From Pseudomonadota bacterium (GTDB lineage Bacteria; Pseudomonadota; Gammaproteobacteria; JAADHS01), in assembly GCA_021821045.1 (NCBI GenBank), contig JAKACW010000036.1, positions 1-40,484 on the forward strand: DNA of 40,484 bases, read 5' to 3'. Position 1 is the first letter of the stretch. Each line of letters begins with the position of its first letter. The translations under genes and the position numbers were made by a program. This document shows, piece after piece, positions 1-7,602 of the stretch. A model generated the notes under the pieces. It was not told the DNA's origin. It did not search any database and saw only the letters and a program-made list of their open reading frames with translations.

Positions 1-1921
1 TTTCCAGCGCCGCCAACCGCTCATCCAAGGCTTCGCGTTGTGACGTAATGTCGTCAATGCTTTTCTGCAGGCCCTCGGTCTTGGTGGTCAAGCCACCGTC
101 CGCCGCCAGCAAATCGTCGATGGAACGAAATAGTTGGTCCGCATATCCACGAGCAAAAGTTATGCCGCCGACAACGCCGGTGCTCGTGCCGGTGTATTGA
201 ATGCTCATGCCGACGGCGGAACCCGCATTGGCGACGAGAATCTGGCCACTGCCGGTGGCAGGCGAACCACCGATGGTGCCGGCGACATCCAGGCCGGCAA
301 CCGCCGTTCCGGCGGCAAACCCTAGTGTGGCCGAACCCTCGGTCACCTCCGCTTCGGAAGTCGAACCGTATTTGTTCGATGTGACTACGAATTGATTGTT
401 GGTGAATTCTACAGTGACCGCCGCATTCGCGGCCCGCAGCGTTGTATTGCCGTTGATCTGGGATTGAATCTCCTCGACCAAGGTGTCACTGGTGTAATCC
501 ACCGCATGAGTCAGAGTTATCACTGCGGTGCTGCCGTCAACAGTGATCTTGAACGTGTCATTGGTGGCATCGACTGTAAACGGAAAATCACCGGGATCAA
601 GCGCGGTGCCGGTGTAGGTGGCACGAGTTGCCGGCTGAGTAATGCGCACCTGATGCAGCCCGCCTTGAGTCAGGCTCGTGCTGCCCAGGTATTTCAGACC
701 ATCATCGCCGCTGGCCGAACCCGCCACGGCGAATATACGCGTCACGGCATCCGGATCCGCGGCGATGGCGGCATTAAGTTTCTCTTCGTCGAGACTCAAG
801 GTGCCGTTGGCCTGCGTTCGGATGCCGATGCTGGCCAGCGAATTATATTTCGATCCCACATTGGGAATGGTCTCGGCCATGATGCGGCGCAATTGGCTAG
901 TTATGCTGCGCACGTTCGCGTCGCCCAAAAGCACGCCGGCTTGTTTGGTGTCCTTGTTGAACGAGGTGAGTTGACCCACCACCGTCATCAGCTCGTTGAA
1001 GCCAGTGACAAACTCGGTGGCCTTCGCCGCCAAGTTGCCCTCTTCACGGGCGATGCTGATCGTCGCGGCGCCGTTGGTCGAGGGCGCATTTAGGGTCAGC
1101 GTGGCGCCGCTGATCAAATCAGTGATCTTATTGCTTTGGCGCGTAACCGTGAGTCCGTTGTAGGACAACGTGGCATCCTGTGCAGCCTGGGTCTGAGTCA
1201 TTTTGGTCGCAAGCTCGTCTTCGAGGGACGTCTTGTCGTACTGCAGCGCCGTCAAGTTCGCCGAGGCTTCGATTTGCAGGGCGTTGTTCTTACCGGCGTC
1301 TTCCGAGGTGAACAGCAATTGAAACTGGTTGCCACCGACGTCGACGATGGTCGCCTTGACGCCGATGTCGGCGGCGTTGACGGCGTCGCGAATTCCCGCC
1401 AATGAGCCGTCCGTTATCTCAACGACGTGAGACGCTTTGTCGGTATTCTTGGTAAACGTGTACTCGTCGTCCGCCGGATCTTCTGTGGCTTTGGTATCTT
1501 GCGCCCACGACCCGAAGCTAAAGGTCAGCGTACCCGTGCCATCACCGGTCCCAACAATGGTATCCAAGCTGTCGTAGGTCGCCGCGCTCGCCAGGGAGTG
1601 CGCTTCAGCAAGCGACGTCACTTCAATTCGATAGTCTCCTTCCGCGGCCAGCGTACCGGCGGCCACGGAAATCGCGCTCTCGTCCGAACTGGTCGCCGTG
1701 AACGACGCCAGTGCCGAAACGGAACGCAATGAAGTCAGTTTGGTTTGAAAATCCGATAGCGCGCCCTGCAGCACGCCGAAAGAGGTCAATTTGGCTTGGT
1801 ATTCCGCTTCACGGGTGTCAAGACGCAGAGTCGTGGGTTTGCGTTCCGCCTCGAGAATATCTTTCACGAGTTCGGTCACGTTCAACCCGGACCCAAGTCC
1901 CGGTGAGGAAATACTCGCCAT
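1..1921 (-). CDS. fliD: Flagellar filament cap protein FliD (3' end cut by window edge)
   Basis: FliD forms the distal cap under which flagellin subunits fold into the filament. Reading leftward from the ATG at 1921, the protein starts MASISSPGLGSGLNV, the typical FliD N-terminus, followed by the helix with LVKDILEAERKP. About 640 residues are visible and the frame is still open at base 1. The last visible part (SIDDLLAADGGLTTKTEGL, then a coiled coil) is the usual C-terminal region, so probably only a few tens of residues are missing. The protein is much longer than the roughly 470 residues of enterobacterial FliD. The extra length lies in the surface-exposed middle, which contains segments resembling flagellin IN motifs (around VEEIQSQINGNTTLRA). 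It is last in the order fliC-flaG-fliD. Confidence 0.93.
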   Translation of the reverse strand, partial: MASISSPGLGSGLNVTELVKDILEAERKPTTLRLDTREAEYQAKLTSFGVLQGALSDFQTKLTSLRSVSALASFTATSSDESAISVAAGTLAAEGDYRIEVTSLAEAHSLASAATYDSLDTIVGTGDGTGTLTFSFGSWAQDTKATEDPADDEYTFTKNTDKASHVVEITDGSLAGIRDAVNAADIGVKATIVDVGGNQFQLLFTSEDAGKNNALQIEASANLTALQYDKTSLEDELATKMTQTQAAQDATLSYNGLTVTRQSNKITDLISGATLTLNAPSTNGAATISIAREEGNLAAKATEFVTGFNELMTVVGQLTSFNKDTKQAGVLLGDANVRSITSQLRRIMAETIPNVGSKYNSLASIGIRTQANGTLSLDEEKLNAAIAADPDAVTRIFAVAGSASGDDGLKYLGSTSLTQGGLHQVRITQPATRATYTGTALDPGDFPFTVDATNDTFKITVDGSTAVITLTHAVDYTSDTLVEEIQSQINGNTTLRAANAAVTVEFTNNQFVVTSNKYGSTSEAEVTEGSATLGFAAGTAVAGLDVAGTIGGSPATGSGQILVANAGSAVGMSIQYTGTSTGVVGGITFARGYADQLFRSIDDLLAADGGLTTKTEGLQKSIDDITSQREALDERLAALE

Positions 1922-2002
1922 CGATCCTCCAGAATCCGCGTTTCGTTGAACTACACCCGAGGTTATCGGCCGCCCCTTGCAGGGCTAGACCGAACCGGGC
2001 AA

Positions 2003-2440
2003 TCAGGCTTCCGAGCGGAACAACAAGCCTTCCATCTGGCTCTCGGCCTGATCCTGCTGCAACTCATGCATCTTCCGGGCCATATCCACCACGTATTCCG
2101 CGGGGATTTGCCGGATCAATTCATTAGTGTCTGAATCCCGCACGCTGACGATCACCATTCCGGTATCCTCTTCAACGGCGAACTCCAGACTACGCTTAAC
2201 GGTTTGCACTTGCTCGTTTAGAAATGAGACCGCTTGTTGCAGTCCTTGCTGATCATCGGCCTTGGCCGACATGTCCTTTTGCTGAGGGGCTTCGATCTGC
2301 CCCGTGACGGTAACTTCTTGCCGCTCTCCAGGCTTTTGCGATGGCAAAACTGCGTGGATGTCCCCTTCCTTGCGCGGGCTCTTGACCGGCGCGGGCGGCG
2401 GCGAAACAAACCGAACTTTGTTTGCGATTTCGCTAGCCAT
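2003..2440 (-). CDS. flaG: Flagellar protein FlaG
   Basis: A 145-residue FlaG-family protein. FlaG is commonly encoded between flagellin and fliD in polar flagellar loci and affects filament length, though its molecular action is unclear. The first 75 residues are low-complexity, rich in Pro, Lys and Gln. The conserved FlaG domain follows: a helix (QQAVSFLNEQVQTVKRSLEF), then the signature strand region with SVRDSDTNELIRQIP and a final helix. It lies between the fliC terminator hairpin and fliD, with an 81-base gap to fliD. No sigma-28 promoter was found directly upstream, so it may depend on readthrough or an unrecognised promoter. Confidence 0.88.
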   Translation of the reverse strand: MASEIANKVRFVSPPPAPVKSPRKEGDIHAVLPSQKPGERQEVTVTGQIEAPQQKDMSAKADDQQGLQQAVSFLNEQVQTVKRSLEFAVEEDTGMVIVSVRDSDTNELIRQIPAEYVVDMARKMHELQQDQAESQMEGLLFRSEA

Positions 2441-2481
2441 GATCGTGTACCTGCTTCAAAACTCGATCTGGGGGAAGAAAG

Positions 2482-2508
2482 GCGTCCGGGGCCAAAAACC
2501 CCGGACGC
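2482..2508 (-). terminator. Hairpin terminator downstream of fliC
   Basis: A perfect 10-bp GC-rich stem (GCGTCCGGGG / CCCCGGACGC) encloses a 7-base loop. It lies 14 bases past the fliC stop. The run after the stem is C/T-rich on the minus strand (CTTTCTTCC) and TTTT on the plus strand, so it could act in both directions. It probably sets the filament protein transcript apart from flaG-fliD. Confidence 0.75.
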
Positions 2509-2522
2509 TTTTCCGACTACTA

Positions 2523-5228
2523 TTACTGCAGGAGCGAGAGCGCCAACTGCGGCAGAGAGTTAGCCTGTGCCAAGATGGACACGCCAGCTTGTTGCAGGAT
2601 CTGCGCACGAGTCAGAGCAGCCGTTTCCTTCGCAAAGTCGGTATCCAGGATACGCGACCGTGCAGCGGTAAGGTTCTCAGACGTTGCCGTCAAGGAGGCG
2701 ATGGTCGACTCGAAGCGAGTCTGAATCGCACCCAGGTCGGCACGCATGGTGTCTACCAGAGCCAGCGCGCCGTCGACGATGTCGATTGCGCTGTTGGCGC
2801 CAGTTACCGTGCTGATGTCGATGTCGCTGACATACTCAGCCGAGCTGGTTTGCAGCTGACTGGCATTGCCGGCAAACAAACCGCCCAAAGCCTCTTCGAC
2901 ATTGCTGCTCACTGAGAACGGACCAGAAGTCGACTTGAAGGTTAACTCACCACCAACGACGGTTGAGTCAGAGTCCGCGCCAACCTGACCTGCGGTCAAA
3001 GTCACTGCCGTCGACGCCGTTTCACTGCCTTTGACGGTCAGCGATACGGTATTGACGCCTTCTTCCGCCGCAGAGCTGTTGAAGTCCAAGAGAGAGATGT
3101 CTTCGCCTTGGTCATGAACCAAGGTGATCTCCGTCTTGTCCAGGCTCAGCGTTGCAACAATGCCGGTGCTGCCGGTCTTGTCGTTTATGGCCGAAACCAA
3201 CGAACTCAAGTCGGTAGTGGTGACATTGGCGGAAATCGCCTGGTCATTCAAGGTGAACGATACAACGCCGTCATCCGTCAGGCCACTAAGAGTCGCCGTC
3301 GTCCGAGCCGTTGCACTAACCCCCGTCGTGTCGGCAACCGCATTTACTAGCGTTGCGATTTGCTTCGCGCTGTCGTCCTCTTGAACATCGACAGAAGCCA
3401 CGCCTTCGCCAGTGATGGTCAAAGTCTGCTGGGCAACATAGTTGCCACCCGCGACATTGGTCAGACCCACGTTCGCGGTCACGGTGGCGTCCGTGTCAGC
3501 GGCTACGGACAATATGCCGCCAGCGCCGGTACCAACCGTCGATTGCAGGCGATACCCCGGATCCAGGTACGCAGCTACGGTACCGGTTTTGATAGCAGAG
3601 TCGTTCAGGTCTTCGTTCAGCGTACGGCCCGCGAATGTCAAGGTGGTACCGGTGTTCGCGGCGTTGGGCGACAGAGTCTGAGCAGCACCACCCGACGTGA
3701 TCGAACCACCGCCGGAAGTCGCCGTGTTAGCACCCGCAGTGAAGGTCATCGTTCCATCCGCGCCATCAGCGTCCACGAAAGAGGAGACGCTGAAGTTAGC
3801 GCCACCGGTCGTCGTTACGGTAAAACCCGCGTCGCCGCCACCGCCTGAGTTGCGGGTGAACGACACACCGTAGGATTGACCTCCCGTGGTATATGTGAAG
3901 GTCATGGTGCCATCACCGTTGCCATCGAAGCTACCCGTGCGCACCACCCCAGCGGTGAGACCAACTGTACCTAGAGCCGTGGCCAAGCTTTCCTGGGTAA
4001 CCTGATCGGATGCACCGCCCGTAAAGCTGACGGCTGCACTGAACAGGTTGACGCCTGCGCCGCCAAGCGGAGCAATCTGGAACATCGCCGTCAGCGCGTC
4101 ATCAGTACCGCCCGTTTGGATGTTCGTAAATGACGCACCAACCACACCAGTCACGTTGTCATAGACCTCTAAGTCCTGGACACCGATGTTCACACCGCTC
4201 GCGCTCGTGATGGTCTTGGTAACCGCGTCGTAGCTCAGGTCCGTATCGCTGTTGGTCGTGTTGATGCTGCCAATGGCGGTTTCCACCGCGTTGTTAAAGT
4301 CGTCCTGGAATGTGGCCGTACTCACTACGAAACTTACGTTAGCGGTCGCACCACCGTCACCGGTCGCGATCGTGAAGCTATAACGGTCGCCGTCAGCAGC
4401 ATTGGCATGCGGAGCAGTCAATGTGAACGCCGCGCTGTTGGTCGCGGACGCGGAAACGCCCTCCATTGAGTTCAGCGATGCAGCAATTGACGCAGCGTCA
4501 CGGTTAGAATTTGCGGCGCTGATCTGGAACGACTGGGTATCACCTGCAGAGTCGATAACGTTGATCGTTTGAGTGGCGATCAGCGTTCCCAGAGCGGTAT
4601 CCGCATCAGTGTTGACAGCGGAAGCGGCGCCAAGGGCTGCAGTATCCATCTCGGCTAGGGATCCACTAGTTGCAACCTCAACGCCATAGCTGGTGTTGTT
4701 CGTCGTGAACTTGTTAACCGCCAAGATATTCGACGTCGCACCGGCAACCGAAACGTTGATCGTTTGGTTGGCGTCGGCGCCGACGTGGAAGGATTGGCTG
4801 GTGAACGAACCGTCCAACAGTTTCAAGCCGTTGAACGTGGTGCTTCCGGCAACGCGGTCAATTTCCGAAACCAGCTGGTTTACTTCTGATTGCAGAGCTT
4901 GACGGTCGGCAGCGGAGTTCGTGCTGTTGGCCGATTGAATGGCCAGCTCACGGATACGTTGCAGAGCGTTGGTGGTTTCGGCCAATGCGCCTTCAGCGGT
5001 TTGCGCCAGAGAGATACCGTCGTTTGCGTTACGAGCGGCCTGTTGCAAACCACGAATTTGCGTGGTGAACCGGTTGGAAATCGCCAAACCGGCAGCGTCG
5101 TCACGGGCGCTGTTAATGCGCAGACCGGAGGACAAACGTTGCAGGGAGACGGCCAGACTGGACTGAGATTTGTCCAAGTTGCGTTGCGCGGTGAGCGACG
5201 CAATATTGGTATTAATAATTTGCGGCAT
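2523..5228 (-). CDS. fliC: Flagellin FliC, unusually long (901 aa)
   Basis: The filament subunit. The N-terminal D0/D1 region (about residues 1-170) is canonical: [18 protein letters not shown], then [19 protein letters not shown]. The C-terminal D1/D0 region (about 820-901) is also canonical, with [19 protein letters not shown] and the ending [10 protein letters not shown]. Between them lie about 640 residues of Thr/Ala/Gly/Asp-rich surface domain with several flagellin IN-like modules (for example [19 protein letters not shown] and [19 protein letters not shown]). Flagellins of around 500 residues are common, so this one would give a thick, decorated filament. A sigma-28 promoter lies 119-145 bases upstream. 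It is the only flagellin gene in the window. Confidence 0.96.
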   Translation of the reverse strand: MPQIINTNIASLTAQRNLDKSQSSLAVSLQRLSSGLRINSARDDAAGLAISNRFTTQIRGLQQAARNANDGISLAQTAEGALAETTNALQRIRELAIQSANSTNSAADRQALQSEVNQLVSEIDRVAGSTTFNGLKLLDGSFTSQSFHVGADANQTINVSVAGATSNILAVNKFTTNNTSYGVEVATSGSLAEMDTAALGAASAVNTDADTALGTLIATQTINVIDSAGDTQSFQISAANSNRDAASIAASLNSMEGVSASATNSAAFTLTAPHANAADGDRYSFTIATGDGGATANVSFVVSTATFQDDFNNAVETAIGSINTTNSDTDLSYDAVTKTITSASGVNIGVQDLEVYDNVTGVVGASFTNIQTGGTDDALTAMFQIAPLGGAGVNLFSAAVSFTGGASDQVTQESLATALGTVGLTAGVVRTGSFDGNGDGTMTFTYTTGGQSYGVSFTRNSGGGGDAGFTVTTTGGANFSVSSFVDADGADGTMTFTAGANTATSGGGSITSGGAAQTLSPNAANTGTTLTFAGRTLNEDLNDSAIKTGTVAAYLDPGYRLQSTVGTGAGGILSVAADTDATVTANVGLTNVAGGNYVAQQTLTITGEGVASVDVQEDDSAKQIATLVNAVADTTGVSATARTTATLSGLTDDGVVSFTLNDQAISANVTTTDLSSLVSAINDKTGSTGIVATLSLDKTEITLVHDQGEDISLLDFNSSAAEEGVNTVSLTVKGSETASTAVTLTAGQVGADSDSTVVGGELTFKSTSGPFSVSSNVEEALGGLFAGNASQLQTSSAEYVSDIDISTVTGANSAIDIVDGALALVDTMRADLGAIQTRFESTIASLTATSENLTAARSRILDTDFAKETAALTRAQILQQAGVSILAQANSLPQLALSLLQ

Positions 5229-5346
5229 TTTACTGCTCCTTTCCTAGCTTTACCTCTATCGATCTCGAGGATCAGAGGACAGCCTGGTTAGGTTAATTTT
5301 TAGTGGATAGGCGCGCCTTAAAACGCCTTTACCACCTCCAGCTCCG

Positions 5347-5373
5347 TTAACGGCCGGTGAAACCGGACCTTTA
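5347..5373 (-). promoter_or_regulatory. Sigma-28 (FliA) promoter of fliC
   Basis: On the minus strand the sequence reads TAAA, 15 bases, GCCGTTAA. This is a 7 of 8 match to the -10 consensus GCCGATAA, with the correct spacer and -35 core. It implies a leader of about 110 bases ahead of fliC and places filament production under late-class control by FliA and FlgM. Confidence 0.85.
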
Positions 5374-5441
5374 ACGAAATTTGTAACAAAGGATGCGAAA
5401 AGGCATCCTGTTGAAATCTTGGCGATTCGATCTACTCTTCC

Positions 5442-5522
5442 GTGGGAGCGATTTCCTATCGCGATTCTTCGCCGATTTCATCGCTTCCACTTGACTCGAT
5501 CGCGGAATGATCCGCTCCCACA
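5442..5522. repeat. REP/BIME-like palindromic pair
   Basis: Two inverted arms of the local repeat family. The left arm reads GTGGGAGCGATTTCCTATCGC and onward; the right arm ends CGCGGAATGATCCGCTCCCAC. Each arm is a small hairpin and the pair can fold into a larger one. It lies between fliC and flgL, upstream of the fliC promoter. Confidence 0.8.
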
Positions 5523-5585
5523 ACATGATCTACTGCCACAACATAATCTAATGCCACAACTGGCCTTGCAGCCGGGCGCCTCGTC

Positions 5586-5646
5586 GTGGGAGCGGTTTCC
5601 TACCGCGATTCTTCGCCGAGACAATCGCGGAATAATCCGCTCCCAC
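5586..5646. repeat. REP/BIME-like palindromic pair
   Basis: A 61-bp inverted pair, GTGGGAGCGG to CCGCTCCCAC, with the CCTACCGCGATTCTTCG inner segment. It ends 10 bases before the flgL stop codon, so it could act as a 3'-end stem for the flgL transcript. Confidence 0.8.
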
Positions 5647-5656
5647 AACGTTGTCA

Positions 5657-7222
5657 TCAGAGCAGGTCGAACAGGCTCAGGCCTTGCAGGCGCAAATATG
5701 CCTGCTGGGCCGCTTGCAGCGAGATCTGCTGCAAGTTCAGCCTGCCGATGGCTTCGACGAAATCCAAGTCCTCGATGCGGGACTTGGTCTCTTTAACGAC
5801 CAAAGAGAAGTCATCATTTAGGCTTTGCTGCGAATCGAGGGCGGACAGTCGGGCGCCGACGCGCGAGCGGACGTTATCCATGTTGTCCTGGGCGCGGTCG
5901 ATGCCGGTGATGGCCCGATTCACCGCGTTGCTAAGTTGCGCGCGGTCCGCCGGGTTGACCGCCGCACCTGATTCCAGCGCGTCCGCGAGATCCTTGATGG
6001 TCGAGAAGATGTCGCTGTTGCCCGCCGGGGTAACCGTGTAGCGGTCGCTGAGGGCGGGGTCGCCGGCGATGTTAGTTTCGATCCCCGCGAATTCGATTCT
6101 GGCGCCGTCGGTGTACAGTCCCGTCGTTTCGACGTTGTTCTGGCTATCCACCACCATATAGCTGTCGATGGAATCGTCATCGAATGTCAGCGTATTCGTC
6201 GCCGTGCCATCGAAAGCCAGCACGCCACCGAAGTAGCCCGTGATGGTGTCGCCTTCGCCGGCCGTGCCGCCGGTGATCTGTTCCGCCACGGTGATCGTGC
6301 TGGCGCCGGGATTGGTGTTGGCGAGATACAACGTGCCGCCTGCAACATAGGCGCGCACGCCGGTAGTCCCGACATCGTCGTTGATCTGGGCGGCCAGCTC
6401 ATCCAACGTTGCGGCAGGCGTGCCGGTTTCGTCGACGCTGTAAACGGTGGTGCCGTTGATACTCAGCGAGTATTGCAGCGTATCGTCCGTCGGCGCTTGA
6501 TCGCCGAATGTCAGCGTACCCGTCGCGGCCGTGGTGGCGGGGAACACGATGGAATACGTATCGCCGTCGTAAGCGGATGGATTGACCACGCTGCCCGGAT
6601 CGATCACGCCGCTGCCGCGATTGGCCGTGTTGTCAAACACGCTGAACGTGCCGTTGCCGCCGGGGATCGCCATGAATACGTCGGTGCCAGAGTCGCTGGA
6701 GGGGATCTGGCGGTTGTCGCTAATTTGAATGGCGCGGACACCGTCGTCGCCGTTGTAGACGACGTCGCCGTTGCTGTTGACGCTGAAGGGCTGCGTCTGC
6801 TCCTGGTAGCCGGCGAACAGAAAGCGGTTGGTCGAGTCACGGGTATTGGCAAGGTCAACCAACTCGTCCAAGAGCTGGCGTATTTCCAACGCGATGCTGT
6901 CGCGAGTCTGGTCGTTCTGGCTTGCGTTGGTGCCCTGAATCGCCAGTTCGCGCACGCGATCAAGGACGGTTTGGACGCCGACCAGGGTCGTTTCTTCGAG
7001 ATTGAGCCGGGTTTTGGCCGTGTCGGCATTGCGTTGAAACTGTTCGGTTTTGCTTAGTGTTTGGTCCAATACCAATAGCTGCGAGGCGCCGGACGGGTCG
7101 TCGGCGGGAGAAGTGAGTCGCTTGCCGCTGGACAACTGCAGCTGAGTCTTGGCGAACTTCGTCTGGCTCTCGAGAATCGAGTCGATGCCTTGCTGGTTGA
7201 TTTGTCCGGTGGAAATTCTCAT
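5657..7222 (-). CDS. flgL: Hook-filament junction protein FlgL with extra domain
   Basis: FlgL (HAP3) joins the hook to the filament outside the cell. The N-terminus MRISTGQINQQGIDSILE, with the flagellin-like LSSGKRLTSPADDPSGA, and the C-terminal helix region ending LQGLSLFDLL are typical. At 521 residues it is about 200 longer than the enterobacterial protein (about 317). The excess is a central insert at about residues 221-402. That insert resembles a segment of FlgK (see findings), including LDELAAQINDDVGTTGVRAY. The gene follows flgK after the 380-base repeat array. Confidence 0.93.
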   Translation of the reverse strand: MRISTGQINQQGIDSILESQTKFAKTQLQLSSGKRLTSPADDPSGASQLLVLDQTLSKTEQFQRNADTAKTRLNLEETTLVGVQTVLDRVRELAIQGTNASQNDQTRDSIALEIRQLLDELVDLANTRDSTNRFLFAGYQEQTQPFSVNSNGDVVYNGDDGVRAIQISDNRQIPSSDSGTDVFMAIPGGNGTFSVFDNTANRGSGVIDPGSVVNPSAYDGDTYSIVFPATTAATGTLTFGDQAPTDDTLQYSLSINGTTVYSVDETGTPAATLDELAAQINDDVGTTGVRAYVAGGTLYLANTNPGASTITVAEQITGGTAGEGDTITGYFGGVLAFDGTATNTLTFDDDSIDSYMVVDSQNNVETTGLYTDGARIEFAGIETNIAGDPALSDRYTVTPAGNSDIFSTIKDLADALESGAAVNPADRAQLSNAVNRAITGIDRAQDNMDNVRSRVGARLSALDSQQSLNDDFSLVVKETKSRIEDLDFVEAIGRLNLQQISLQAAQQAYLRLQGLSLFDLL

Positions 7223-7253
7223 ACCGTGCCGCCTATTAAGATTGCGTTTGTTT

Positions 7254-7581
7254 GTAGGAGCGGTTTCCTACCGCGATTCTTCGCCCGACCAATCGCGGAA
7301 TGATCCGCTCCCACACCTTGCACCGCGACTGCGCTTCTCCTCGTGGGAACGGTTTCCTACCGCGATTCTTCGCCGAGTCCATCGCGGAATGATCCGCTCC
7401 CACACCTTGCACCGCGACTGCGCTTCTCCTCGTGGGAGCGGTTTCCTACCGCGATTCTTCGCCCGACAAATCGCGGAATGATCCGCTCCCACACCTTGCA
7501 CCGCGACTGCGCTTCTCCTCGTGGGAGCGGTTTCCTACCGCGATTCTTCGTCGAGTCCATCGCGGAATGATCCGCTCCCAC
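7254..7581. repeat. Four-copy 89-bp tandem array of BIME-like units
   Basis: Copies start at 7254, 7343, 7432 and 7521, exactly 89 bp apart; the last lacks its spacer. Each has an inverted GTGGGAGCGG...CCGCTCCCAC pair followed by the spacer ACCTTGCACCGCGACTGCGC and a short tail. The central bases alternate: copies 1 and 3 have CCCGAC(C/A)AATCG, copies 2 and 4 have CGAGTCCATCG. This points to duplication of a 178-bp dimer. The array fills the gap between flgK and flgL. It has no CRISPR-type variable spacers. Confidence 0.93.
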
Positions 7582-7602
7582 AGCACAATACGCTGCTACG
7601 AT

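Noticed and set aside
7254-7581. CRISPR-like regular spacing
   Set aside because: The whole 89-bp unit is repeated, including the parts that would be spacers; there are no unique spacers and no cas genes.
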